Positions 1-10,993 of a stretch of 64,000 nt of DNA are shown here, piece after piece. Numbering within the stretch: position 1 is the stretch's first letter; every line of letters starts with the position of its first letter. The DNA comes from Fimbriimonadaceae bacterium. Lineage in GTDB: Bacteria; Armatimonadota; Fimbriimonadia; Fimbriimonadales; Fimbriimonadaceae. The DNA is taken from assembly GCA_019454145.1 (NCBI GenBank), contig CP075366.1:2645564-2709563 (forward strand), read 5' to 3'. The position numbers were made by a program, and so were the translations under genes. The notes under the pieces are model-generated. The model made no database searches and was not told the origin of the DNA. It worked only from the letters and a program-made list of their open reading frames with translations.

Positions 1-1
1 A

Positions 2-772
2 AGCACCGTCGCCGTAGCGTGTGTGATTGGAGTGATGGTCGGGCTTGCTTATCTGGTTTCGCCTCTTTTGCTCGGTGGAGGCCACGAACTCAGCGAAGCC
101 GCCCTTCACGGTGAGATTCTTCTTTGGCCCGCGATTGCTTATCTGATCATTCGGCTCTTGCTGGTGCATTTTTGCTACGCCACGGGTGCCCCAGGTGGCA
201 TTTTTGCCCCTCTGCTTTCACTGGGTGCAGTGATGGGAGTGGCAGGATTTCACATCACCCAGCTTATTGTGCCATCGGATGAGATAAGCGTCGCTGCATG
301 TGCAGTCGCGGGGATGTGTGCCTTATTCAGTGGCGTAGTGCGCGCACCTTTAACGGCGATCATCTTGATTGGCGAAATGACCGGAAGCTACGATTTACTC
401 TTGCCACTACTGATCGCCGCATTTACTGCATATTCGGTCTCTGAAGGTTTGAAGGACACCCCAATCTATGAAGCATTGCTTCAGCGAGACGCGGCTAAAA
501 ACGGCTGGAAACTCATAGACGACGAACCACTCACCGCCGAGTTTGAAGTGAGGTCAGGCGCACCTTATGAAGGAAAAGAAGTCAAGGATCTTGGATTGCC
601 AGAAGGGGTTCTAATTGTTCTCTGCAAAGCGGAAGGCAAAGAATTTGTGCCAAACGGTTCTACCGTTTTGCACCAGCACATGAAGGTCGTCGTTGCTACG
701 GGAACGCCGGAAGATTTGCATGAAGTTCAGCGCGGTGTGACTGGCCTGGGGCCTGAAGAACTCAGTTCGTAG
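2..772 (+). CDS. ClC-family chloride channel/antiporter, C-terminal part
   Basis: The reading frame is open from the window edge, so the N-terminus lies outside. The visible ~256 residues carry the ClC selectivity motif GGIFAP inside a run of hydrophobic helices, then the conserved IYEALL segment with the tyrosine that lines the ClC anion path. The last ~80 residues are soluble and look like a TrkA-C/RCK-C regulatory domain. The family moves chloride or other anions across the inner membrane, either passively or in exchange for protons. The gating glutamate of the GxExP motif would be upstream of the window, so channel versus antiporter cannot be decided here. Confidence 0.88.
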   Translation, partial: STVAVACVIGVMVGLAYLVSPLLLGGGHELSEAALHGEILLWPAIAYLIIRLLLVHFCYATGAPGGIFAPLLSLGAVMGVAGFHITQLIVPSDEISVAACAVAGMCALFSGVVRAPLTAIILIGEMTGSYDLLLPLLIAAFTAYSVSEGLKDTPIYEALLQRDAAKNGWKLIDDEPLTAEFEVRSGAPYEGKEVKDLGLPEGVLIVLCKAEGKEFVPNGSTVLHQHMKVVVATGTPEDLHEVQRGVTGLGPEELSS

Positions 773-799
773 GCCAGCACTGGGGAATATTCCTAGCTT

Positions 800-1840
800 T
801 TGATTCGCAAGGGAAATTTAGGCGTCAAAATCTTAATGATGTTGACTTTGGTTGCGGCTTCCGCTATAGCTATGGGTGTGTATCAGTTTGATGCCACAAC
901 AAAGCTGGACTACGACGTTGCGGTTGTATTTAACGGCTTTCTGCCTCTGCTTGGTGGCAATGAAGGCAAAGCCGAAGTCAATATGGGGGTCAAAGTCGCC
1001 GGACTCTCCAAAGACGCTGAGAACTTGAGAGCGTCAAGCGAACTTACGGCATTTGATATTAAGTTTAACGGTGCAAAGCTACCGCTTGATATTGAATCGG
1101 CTAAAGGGTATTTCCCAAAAACCACGGTGAGCATGACTCCCGGCGGAAAGGTTCTGAAGTCAGACGCGCCAAACATCATGCTTCCCGTAAGGCTTCCAGG
1201 TTTGGATGTCAAACGATTCCCCGATATCACTTATCTCCCGATTGAGTTGGATGGAAATGAACTCAAAGTCGGCGGCAAGTGGGAGTTCTCGCGGATGTTC
1301 GGTGATTCGCCGATGCAGTATTCCTGCACGGTTAGTGAGATGAAAGGCGACCTCGCCACTATTGCCGTTACCGTGAAGCAAGAGTACGAAGTTTTTGAAG
1401 ATGAATCGCTTGAGGTTGTCAAGAACGAAAAAGACGCGATCAGCCGAGTGAAAACCGTGCTGAATGGCTCTGGAACGGTGGTGTTCGATGCCGCAAAAGG
1501 GGCGGCACGAACTGTTGCGATGAAGAACTCTTCGGTTAGCACGGTGACGTCGATCAGCGACGGTTCAAAAACCGAACGCAAACTCGATTCCACGCTTAAT
1601 GTAAAACTCAAAGGAGTTGCCGATCCTGCGGTAAAACCTGCCGCGAACACAACCAAACCAGCAACCCCGCCGACTCTGATGGATCAAGCGGGCAACCTTT
1701 GGAACAATGCCGTGAAGGCCGGACAGAACGCTTGGCAAACTGGCGCGGGATATATTTCTCTAGCGCGGATGGCTTTCGGAATGTTCGCGGCTCAAATTCC
1801 AGGCTTACAGCCTTTTCTCAAGCAGATAATGGGCGGATAA
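800..1840 (+). CDS. secreted or membrane-anchored protein of unknown function
   Basis: A 346-residue protein with one N-terminal hydrophobic segment (about residues 8-28), readable as a signal peptide or anchor. The TTG at 800 is the longest start; an ATG at 837 would cut into the hydrophobic segment, so 800 is preferred. The middle is beta-rich and polar with no motif I recognise. A Pro/Ala/Thr-rich linker near residues 275-290 precedes a short tail with a hydrophobic stretch. It lies between the ClC gene and ligA on the same strand, but nothing links their functions. Confidence 0.7.
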   Translation: MIRKGNLGVKILMMLTLVAASAIAMGVYQFDATTKLDYDVAVVFNGFLPLLGGNEGKAEVNMGVKVAGLSKDAENLRASSELTAFDIKFNGAKLPLDIESAKGYFPKTTVSMTPGGKVLKSDAPNIMLPVRLPGLDVKRFPDITYLPIELDGNELKVGGKWEFSRMFGDSPMQYSCTVSEMKGDLATIAVTVKQEYEVFEDESLEVVKNEKDAISRVKTVLNGSGTVVFDAAKGAARTVAMKNSSVSTVTSISDGSKTERKLDSTLNVKLKGVADPAVKPAANTTKPATPPTLMDQAGNLWNNAVKAGQNAWQTGAGYISLARMAFGMFAAQIPGLQPFLKQIMGG

Positions 1841-4763
<2,923 letters not shown>

Positions 4764-4767
<4 letters not shown>

Positions 4768-5696
4768 TGCTTATTTTTCAAGTTAGCGAGAGCATTTCGC
4801 TCAATGCCAGATTTTCTTGCTCGGCGGATTGGTGATGACTGTGAAAGTTCATCCCAGTCATCATCTGAAGTTTGAGTCAGTTGTTGCAGGCTAGGGAATC
4901 GTCGTACCTTCAAGAAATCTGGCTCCTGAGTGATTTGCGCCCGAAGCGGCTGCGAATCACGCGGTTGGTTGAACGGGCAGACTTCCTGGCAGATATCGCA
5001 ACCGAACGTCCAATCGCCGATCTGCTCGGATTGCTTTTCGGAAAACTCTCCGCGTTTTTCGATGGTGAGGTAGCTGATGCAATTCCTTGCATCCACTTGC
5101 CAGTTGCCGTCTAATTGAACAATGGCGCCCGTCGGGCAAGCGTCAATGCAAGCGCGGCAAGTTCCGCATCCACCTTGAGCCGGGGAATCGTAGGGAAGCA
5201 CGGCGGTGGTCAACAAAGTGCCGATAAAAAACCATGATCCGCGATGAGAGTTGATGAGGCAAGTGTTCTTGCCAAACCATCCGAGCCCTGCGCGGTTGGC
5301 GTATTCGCGTTCCATGATTGGAGCCGAATCCACGGCGGGTCGCCACTGGTGATCGGGAAACTCTTGACTCAGAACTCCGGCGAGTTTTTTTAGCTTGCCA
5401 CGAATCACTTTGTGATAATCCCGCCCAAGCGCGTAGCGGGCGATTTTCACATCAGATTGTGGCGGTTCTTGGTAGTAATTCAATCCCACTGCGATCACCG
5501 ATTGCACCCCGGGAAGAATCGTATTCAGGTCGGCACGGAGCGGCAAACTGGTTGCCATGTATTCCATTTCCCCGTGCATGCCGTGGGCGATCCAATTTTC
5601 GAGCACAGGTAAGGATTGCGGGGGCGCGGCATCGCAGATGCCGACGAGATCGAATCCTAACGCCATTGCGACCTCATGCACCTTATGGCTCGGCAA
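4764..5696 (-). CDS. queG: epoxyqueuosine reductase QueG (short form)
   Basis: QueG performs the last step of queuosine synthesis, reducing epoxyqueuosine in tRNA with cobalamin and two 4Fe-4S clusters. Two ferredoxin-like motifs are visible: CGTCRACIDACPTG, and CDICQEVCPFN about 60 residues later. The conserved N-terminal block around REYANRAGLGWFGKN is also present. At 310 residues it ends soon after the second cluster, so it appears to lack the C-terminal HEAT-like domain of ~380-residue homologues. Its start overlaps the end of rsmA by 14 nt. Confidence 0.94.
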
Positions 5697-6525
5697 GGCT
5701 CACCCAGTGTTCGTAAGTTAGTTCATGCGGACGGATAGATGCGTGTAATCCTATGTCGGCTAAGCGTGAAGTCAGTTCTTCTTTGGCAAGAACGCCGCTG
5801 AGGTTGTTGAGCAGGGTTTTGCGCGGTTGGCTGAATCCTTGCCGGGCGAGTTTGAGTGCAGCTTGGTTCGGAGCCGAACGAGGGCGGAAATCCAGAACGA
5901 TGCTATCCACCTTGGGCGGTGGAGAAAAGCAGCCAGGGGGGACTTTAGAGACAATTGAAATATCAAATGTCGCCTGCATGACAACGCTCAAAGCTCCCCG
6001 ATTCCGGTCGCCTGGCTTGGCAAGAATCTTATCGCCGACCTCGCGTTGCATCATCAGAACCGCTCGGTCGATCAGATTCGCTTGCTGGCAAACTCTCTCT
6101 AGTAACGGGCCAGTGATGTTGTACGGCATATTGCTGACGATTCCAACTGGCTTAGGCAACCGTTCTAGAATTTGTGACCAATCAACAAGCAGGGCGTCGC
6201 CGAAAATGATCTCTGCACTCTGTGCATAAGCTTGTGCCGCGGGAATCATACGCTCGTCGTGCTCTATTGCGACGAGTTTTGATTGTTTCGCTAATCCCTG
6301 CGTAAGGATTCCCGGCCCAGGCCCGATCTCCAAAACGCCAGCAAGGCCATCGGCTTTGGCGAGAATCGCCACGATGACCTTGCTTGATGTGAGCCAGTGT
6401 TGACCGAATTTTTTATCTGCTTTTAACCCAAAAGCGCGGAGATGATCGCTTAGCGATATCTCTTGGCCATTCCCGCTGTGTGGCGATCCGTGAAGATGTG
6501 AACCTTCACTTTTCGTCGTCCCCAC
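5683..6525 (-). CDS. rsmA: 16S rRNA dimethyladenosine transferase RsmA/KsgA
   Basis: Dimethylates two adjacent adenosines near the 3' end of 16S rRNA with S-adenosylmethionine. The SAM motif EIGPGPGILT and the catalytic NMPY (usually NLPY) are visible. The family normally begins near the DHLRAFGLKADKKFGQ block, but no ATG, GTG or TTG lies just before it. The nearest usable starts are GTG at 6525 (used here, 280 residues) or ATG at 6555; both lie inside the upstream 3D-domain gene, so the overlap of at least 76 nt is real or an unusual start is used. Confidence 0.93.
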   Translation of the reverse strand: MGTTKSEGSHLHGSPHSGNGQEISLSDHLRAFGLKADKKFGQHWLTSSKVIVAILAKADGLAGVLEIGPGPGILTQGLAKQSKLVAIEHDERMIPAAQAYAQSAEIIFGDALLVDWSQILERLPKPVGIVSNMPYNITGPLLERVCQQANLIDRAVLMMQREVGDKILAKPGDRNRGALSVVMQATFDISIVSKVPPGCFSPPPKVDSIVLDFRPRSAPNQAALKLARQGFSQPRKTLLNNLSGVLAKEELTSRLADIGLHASIRPHELTYEHWVSLAEP

Positions 6526-7112
6526 TGCATGGCTGCGCTTCGGCTTTGAATGCACACGTCTATTTTGTTCCCTTTTATCGCTCCGCCTGTGTCCGCTGCG
6601 ACGGCGAGGCCGTATCCTTCCACGTAAACAAGGGTTCCGATCTTGATGACTTTAGGGTCAACGGCAACAATTCCGTGCTTGGCTTGGAGTCCGCTGGCCG
6701 TGCGACCAGTTCCGCTTCCATCACTAGGAAGGTAAGCGGTGGATTCCATAGTCAGCACTTTGGCGCGAGTAAACGAACCACGATCAGTGAGTTGCAAACC
6801 GGATTTGCCCATGTGGAAGACCGCATCAATAGCTGGCTCAACACTTTCTTCTTTTTTGGTGTCGATAACCTTGCCTTCTTCCAGGGTGTTGGTGATTGTG
6901 ATTGTTTTCAGACCGTCTTTGCCGTCGGTGACTTTCTTCACACGACCAGGAGTGATGTCTCGGTTAAAGATGTACTGAACATCGTAAGGGATCACTTCTG
7001 TCTTGACCTGGGTCTCAACCGTATTTTCTTTTTGTTCTTGTGCGAATGCGAGAACCGGGTGAATCATGATCACGGTCGCGCAAGCCAAGCTTGTGAGTAT
7101 TAATTTCCGCAT
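6450..7112 (-). CDS. secreted G5 + 3D domain protein, probable peptidoglycan-acting enzyme
   Basis: 220 residues with a signal peptide (about residues 1-24), a G5-like region (about 35-115) and a C-terminal 3D domain recognisable by MESTAYLPSDGSG and a later AADTGGAIKG segment with the conserved aspartates. Such proteins resemble Bacillus YuiC and the RpfB/MltA fold, which act on cell wall glycan as lytic transglycosylases. It is the first gene of a block with rsmA and queG. The 163 nt upstream is structured and may be a riboswitch leader. Confidence 0.88.
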   Translation of the reverse strand: MRKLILTSLACATVIMIHPVLAFAQEQKENTVETQVKTEVIPYDVQYIFNRDITPGRVKKVTDGKDGLKTITITNTLEEGKVIDTKKEESVEPAIDAVFHMGKSGLQLTDRGSFTRAKVLTMESTAYLPSDGSGTGRTASGLQAKHGIVAVDPKVIKIGTLVYVEGYGLAVAADTGGAIKGNKIDVCIQSRSAAMQWGRRKVKVHIFTDRHTAGMAKRYR

Positions 7113-7275
7113 TTGGTTGTGCCTCTTGCGTGCTAGCAGCAGACCTCTCCGCCGGGTAGCAATGGGTTTATACCCCTATCAATTTCGGTGCCGTCGGGTG
7201 CTGATGGCAGAGGGACAGGTAATTTTCTGGGTCAAACACCCCAGATTTGAACTGGGGAAAACTCGTTCTAGGACC
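7113..7275 (-). promoter_or_regulatory. structured leader, possible c-di-AMP (ydaO-type) riboswitch
   Basis: The 163 nt between the upstream stop and the 3D-domain gene holds several hairpins, including CCCCAG-N7-CTGGGG followed by GGGGTG, and later AGGGG...CCC and CTACCCGGCGG blocks. In other bacteria cell-wall hydrolases of this class are often controlled by ydaO c-di-AMP riboswitches, which have GGGGTG and ACCCG blocks in similar order. The match by eye is partial; the 3' conserved AGCTAACCTCG block is not clearly present. Confidence 0.28.
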
Positions 7276-8148
7276 TTACCTTGAGGTCCCAGAAGGAACA
7301 GCGAAAACAGAAATAGGGCATGGGGAGCCCTCGCTAGACGAAATGAGAAAGGCGTTATCGTTTGAAAAGCAGACTGCTTCCCCTTGCTTTTCGAGTGGGT
7401 ACTGAACAGGAATCGGCTTGGATTTCACCCAATCGCCAAATTCTTGATCAACTGAGTAGAGATAGCCGCCTGAGTAAGTTTTCAGAATAACTTTCTTGCC
7501 GTCCGGGCTGACTGATCCCCCTGTGATCAAGTTGCCCCCTAATCCGCCAGTATTGATCTTGAGATCATCAAATACGAGCTCCAGCTTTTGGACTGATCCA
7601 GGCTTTGGGTTCCGAGCCACATACACCGAAGACTTCTGATCCCTGGCTTTTGTTACGAACCAGATCGAGCCATCAGAGGGATTGACCAGCAACGCTTCGC
7701 AATCGTTTTTACGATCTGGATATACAAAAGTGTAGGTCTGAATGTTTTCAATCACTCCGGTTTCGTCGCGGAGTGAAGGTTCAGCTACACGGTGAACAAA
7801 AATTTCGTTCCTCGATCGGGCATTATCACCAGTATCTCCCAGATAGATAAAGTTTTTTCCGTTGACGGTGGCGACTTCCATATCTTCCCAGTCAATGGCT
7901 TTTACATTCGATAGTCGAAAAACTCCGGTGATGGTGCCGCGCTTATCGAATCTAAAGAAACGGGCGACATCACCGCTGTCGTTATGTGTGTAGTAGGTTG
8001 CAGGGGCAAGACGACTAGCACCCAATCCTGAGCTTTCGTCAACCGCTTTGTCGGTGATTTTCCAACTCGCCGCAAGTTTTGGTTCACCGGGTTCAACTTT
8101 AGGGGTTTGAAAAGGAGATATTCCTAATAACAAAGCGGCGAGTAGCAT
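7276..8148 (-). CDS. secreted beta-propeller-like protein with DWED motif, function unknown
   Basis: 290 residues beginning with a short signal peptide. The pattern ESSGLGAS, then YYTHNDSGD, then DWEDMEVA and IYLGDTGDN marks a widespread secreted family predicted to fold as a beta-propeller, with acidic loops that may bind metal. No enzyme activity is established that I can name. A TAAACT hexamer ends 6 nt before the ATG, suggesting a leaderless transcript, divergent from the aldo/keto reductase whose own start has the same arrangement. Confidence 0.7.
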   Translation of the reverse strand: MLLAALLLGISPFQTPKVEPGEPKLAASWKITDKAVDESSGLGASRLAPATYYTHNDSGDVARFFRFDKRGTITGVFRLSNVKAIDWEDMEVATVNGKNFIYLGDTGDNARSRNEIFVHRVAEPSLRDETGVIENIQTYTFVYPDRKNDCEALLVNPSDGSIWFVTKARDQKSSVYVARNPKPGSVQKLELVFDDLKINTGGLGGNLITGGSVSPDGKKVILKTYSGGYLYSVDQEFGDWVKSKPIPVQYPLEKQGEAVCFSNDNAFLISSSEGSPCPISVFAVPSGTSR

Positions 8149-8154
8149 GAAATA

Positions 8155-8160
8155 AGTTTA
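8155..8160 (-). promoter_or_regulatory. -10-like hexamer 6 nt from start
   Basis: On the minus strand TAAACT is separated by 6 nt from the ATG ending at 8148, fitting a leaderless mRNA. Confidence 0.45.
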
Positions 8161-8177
8161 CCGTTTACTAAGCTAGG

Positions 8178-8183
8178 TAACCT
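8178..8183 (+). promoter_or_regulatory. -10-like hexamer 6 nt from start
   Basis: TAACCT lies 6 nt before the aldo/keto reductase ATG at 8190. It is back to back with the minus-strand element at 8155-8160, forming a compact divergent promoter region. Confidence 0.4.
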
Positions 8184-8189
8184 GTTTTC

Positions 8190-9140
8190 ATGCAGTATCG
8201 AAAGCTTGGCAAGTATGGAATTAAAGTGAGCGCGGTGAGCCTGGGTGGGTGGTTGACCCACGGGCGGACTCTGGAAGACGACACTACCGCTGGAATTGTT
8301 GCCAAAGCCTTTGATCTGGGAATCAACTTTTTCGATACCGCCGACGTTTATCATGCTGGCGCGGCGGAGACCAGCCTCGCAAAAGCTATCTGCAAAATCC
8401 GTCGCGACGACTTGGTTTTGGCGACAAAGTGCTTCTTCCCAATGACCGACGGAGTCAACGACCGTGGGTTGAGCCGAAAGCATATTTTTGAATCAGTTCA
8501 CCATTCATTAAAACGGTTGAGGACGGACTACATAGACGTCATGCAGTTCCACCGGTTTGACCCGGAAACTCCGACCGAAGAAACAGTTCGGGCGATCGAT
8601 GACCTAATCCGGCAGGGCAAAGTTTTGTATTGGGGAACCAGCATGTGGAGTGCCGACCAAATTGTTCGCGCTTGCCATATGGCAAAGGAACTGAACTGCG
8701 TGCCTCCGGCGAGCAACCAGCCGCGATACAACATGCTTGATCGCGATATCGAATCGCACGTGATTCCCGCATGCGAGCAGTACGGGATTGGTCAAGTGGT
8801 GTTTTCACCTCTGGCTCAAGGGGTGCTGACGGGCAAATACGAACCGAAAAAAGCTCCGCCTAAAGGAAGCCGTGCCGCCGACGACAAAAGCAATATGTTT
8901 ATGGCTAAGGATATGGAAGCTGAAACTTTGCAACGCGTGAATCAACTCGGAGCAATCGCAAAAGAGCACGGCTGTACTATTGGCCAACTGGCTCTTGCCT
9001 GGTGTTTGCGCCAGCCCAATGTGAGTTCGGTTATTGTCGGAGCGACTAGCATTAAGCAAATCACAGAAAATGCTGGGTCCGCAGATTTGGACATACCGAT
9101 GTCCGTGTTCGAGCGGTGTAACGAGATATTGGCAAAATAA
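8190..9140 (+). CDS. aldo/keto reductase
   Basis: 316 residues with the AKR (alpha/beta)8 pattern. The catalytic tetrad can be read as Asp and Tyr in FFDTADVYHAG, Lys in VLATKCF and His in VMQFHRFD. The C-terminal SSVIVGATSIKQITENAG segment is the NADPH-binding part. It resembles the potassium-channel beta subunit/YghZ branch. These enzymes reduce aldehydes and ketones with NADPH in the cytoplasm; the physiological substrate cannot be inferred from the neighbours. Confidence 0.93.
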   Translation: MQYRKLGKYGIKVSAVSLGGWLTHGRTLEDDTTAGIVAKAFDLGINFFDTADVYHAGAAETSLAKAICKIRRDDLVLATKCFFPMTDGVNDRGLSRKHIFESVHHSLKRLRTDYIDVMQFHRFDPETPTEETVRAIDDLIRQGKVLYWGTSMWSADQIVRACHMAKELNCVPPASNQPRYNMLDRDIESHVIPACEQYGIGQVVFSPLAQGVLTGKYEPKKAPPKGSRAADDKSNMFMAKDMEAETLQRVNQLGAIAKEHGCTIGQLALAWCLRQPNVSSVIVGATSIKQITENAGSADLDIPMSVFERCNEILAK

Positions 9141-9157
9141 GCTGGCTAAAGGATAAA
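9129..9157 (+). promoter_or_regulatory. possible promoter of the DUF4062 gene
   Basis: TTGGCA is separated by 17 nt from GATAAA (overlapping TAAAAT), about 25 nt before the ATG at 9182. It would leave a normal leader, unlike many neighbours. Confidence 0.3.
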
Positions 9158-9181
9158 ATAAGCAAAGACGAAGAAGCTAAA

Positions 9182-10354
9182 ATGTCGAAACTGCCAGCAA
9201 TATTCATATCGTCTACTTACTATGACCTGAAGCAAGTCCGTGCTGCCTTACGCGAATCTCTTGAAAAGTGCGGATATCGTATCCTAGCTTCGGAACACGA
9301 GTCATTTCCTGTTGACCCATCTCTAGATACTATTCAGAATTGTGTAAGAAATGTTGATAATAGTGCAGATATTTTTGTCCTTGTCATTGGAGGAAGGTAT
9401 GGTTGCGTAGATGACTCAACAAGTAAATCTATTACTAATATTGAATATGAAGCAGCGAGAAGAAAAGGTATTCCTGTATACGCGTTTATAGACAGAAATG
9501 TACTTCATAATTTAAATACATACGTAGATAACCCATCTGGAGATTTTAGTTCAGTTGTTGATTCTGTTGATGTATTCAAATTTATTCAAAAAGTTAGAAA
9601 TACAGATAAGGTTTGGACACGTGAATTTGACTCACCTGAAGATATATTGGGATACTTAGTAATGCAATTGGGCTACTTATTTAGTGACCTCTTGTGCTCT
9701 AAATTGATTATCAATGACCCTAGTAATGAATGGTTAAGATCGCTTAGTCCAAATTCGTTAAAAATTGCAACTACCCAAGGTCGACACTGGGAAAATTATT
9801 TGCTGTTTCAAGTGATGATGGATGAAATCGAAAAACTGCATGAGCTGAGATCTTCGCATAAAGCCGGAATAGTATTTGGAAGTGGTGATGTGGTTACTTT
9901 ATCAGGCTTTAGTGGATGGGTTAAAAAGAAGATGAATGTATTAGATAGAATAGTAGACAATCTTAAGAAGATTATGGAGGTTGAGCTACCTCGTGCAATG
10001 GGAGAGCCTGGGGTACCCGGCAATCCAAAGGAAATAGTATTTGTAGGACGTCAGCTAGCAACAGCATACAAAGAGGCAATGCTTTGGAGTCAAGATATTC
10101 AAAGAGCATCTGCAGAAGAGGAACTTTGCCGAGCAGTCAGAGCGATGAGTAGATTCCCCGAACAAATGATTACTGAGCTAGAAAGTTTTGGGGCGAGGAA
10201 TTACGCTTTGGTGCAGGCGAACCATAATGTAGGTACTAGAGAGAACCCTTTGACATTAGATATGAAAATGACTATAAATTTATTTAACCATGAAGAATAT
10301 CAGAATGCAATGAAAGAACTAGAAGAGCGTTTTTCGCGCGGAACAGTTAAATGA
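9182..10354 (+). CDS. DUF4062 domain protein, possible defence-related gene
   Basis: 390 residues. The first ~110 match the DUF4062 pattern: IFISSTYYDL at the N-terminus, then ADIFVLVIGGRYG and NIEYEAARRKGIPVYAFI, a Rossmann-like fold related to TIR/SLOG-type sensor domains. The remaining ~270 residues are mostly helical and unassigned. DUF4062 is often found fused to NTPases or in defence gene sets, but here it stands alone. Its base composition and codons are clearly more AT-rich than both neighbours (frequent ATA, AGA, TTA), suggesting horizontal acquisition. No integrase, direct repeat or partner gene was found beside it. Confidence 0.8.
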   Translation: MSKLPAIFISSTYYDLKQVRAALRESLEKCGYRILASEHESFPVDPSLDTIQNCVRNVDNSADIFVLVIGGRYGCVDDSTSKSITNIEYEAARRKGIPVYAFIDRNVLHNLNTYVDNPSGDFSSVVDSVDVFKFIQKVRNTDKVWTREFDSPEDILGYLVMQLGYLFSDLLCSKLIINDPSNEWLRSLSPNSLKIATTQGRHWENYLLFQVMMDEIEKLHELRSSHKAGIVFGSGDVVTLSGFSGWVKKKMNVLDRIVDNLKKIMEVELPRAMGEPGVPGNPKEIVFVGRQLATAYKEAMLWSQDIQRASAEEELCRAVRAMSRFPEQMITELESFGARNYALVQANHNVGTRENPLTLDMKMTINLFNHEEYQNAMKELEERFSRGTVK

Positions 10355-10394
10355 ATTCCTCAAATATAGGCCCGGTAAGATAAATAATGCACCG

Positions 10395-10400
10395 TATAAT
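10395..10400 (+). promoter_or_regulatory. -10 element for the ACT-aspartokinase pair
   Basis: A perfect TATAAT lies 23 nt before the GTG start at 10424. No convincing -35 box is seen 17 nt upstream. Confidence 0.4.
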
Positions 10401-10423
10401 TCAGCTTCGGGCAACGTGGCCCG

Positions 10424-10993
10424 GTGCTGAGAACAACATTGGCGGAAGAAACACGACCAAACGATTTAGGAAACGCTCCATTTGGTAAGCACTTGGCGAA
10501 CGCCGAGAACCTGCCCGTTGCTCTGGGCGAAACCGATTTTGAAAAAGCCAGAGGCGTCAACAAAATAGAAATCCGAACTGGATTTGCTAGCGCCCGGATT
10601 ACGGGCTTGGATGGAGACGTTTCCAAACACCGGCTCAGGATTCTCAATCAGGTTTATCAACAAGAAATCAGTCTCGACTTCCTCAAATTCTCGGGCGATG
10701 GAATGAGCTTTGTTGTTCCTGATTACCGCCGCGACGAACTCATTAAAGTCCTTGAAGAATGCGGCAGTTCTTTTGAGGTCAAACCAGATCGTGCCGTTCT
10801 CATTGTTCATGCGGTGAATATGCGCGACGAAGAAGGCTTAGTTGCCAGTATCGTCAGCCAAGTTATTGAATTCGGAGCAAACATTGAGCACCTCGGTGAA
10901 ATGCACGACCGGCTGCTGATGTTGATGGGCGTAAGCGGTGCCGAAAAAGCTCGTGATGGATTGAAAGCGCGTTATCCGGGAGCGCAAGCCTGA
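10424..10993 (+). CDS. ACT-domain regulatory protein, partner of aspartokinase
   Basis: 189 residues, cytoplasmic. The region from about residue 45 resembles the paired ACT domains at the C-terminus of aspartokinases (ITGLDGDVSKHRL, then FVVPDYRRDEL, then a second repeat ending near LLMLMGVSG). It could sense an amino acid and control the adjacent kinase, but that is inference. The GTG at 10424 is the longest start downstream of the TATAAT; a TTG at 10439 is possible. Its TGA overlaps the aspartokinase ATG by 1 nt (TGATG), implying translational coupling. Confidence 0.75.
   Translation: MLRTTLAEETRPNDLGNAPFGKHLANAENLPVALGETDFEKARGVNKIEIRTGFASARITGLDGDVSKHRLRILNQVYQQEISLDFLKFSGDGMSFVVPDYRRDELIKVLEECGSSFEVKPDRAVLIVHAVNMRDEEGLVASIVSQVIEFGANIEHLGEMHDRLLMLMGVSGAEKARDGLKARYPGAQA

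Noticed and set aside
5683-6555. Frameshift or truncation at the rsmA start
   Set aside because: The frame is intact through all motifs; only the start codon is ambiguous because of the long overlap with the upstream gene.
7239-7257. tRNA-like T arm (CCCAG-TTCAAAT-CTGGG) on the minus strand
   Set aside because: No matching acceptor, D arm or anticodon arm with a U33-type loop was found upstream; the neighbouring hairpin lies across the end of a coding gene.
9182-10354. A multi-gene defence island around the DUF4062 gene
   Set aside because: Both neighbours are ordinary metabolic genes with native composition; no partner, integrase or flanking repeat was found.
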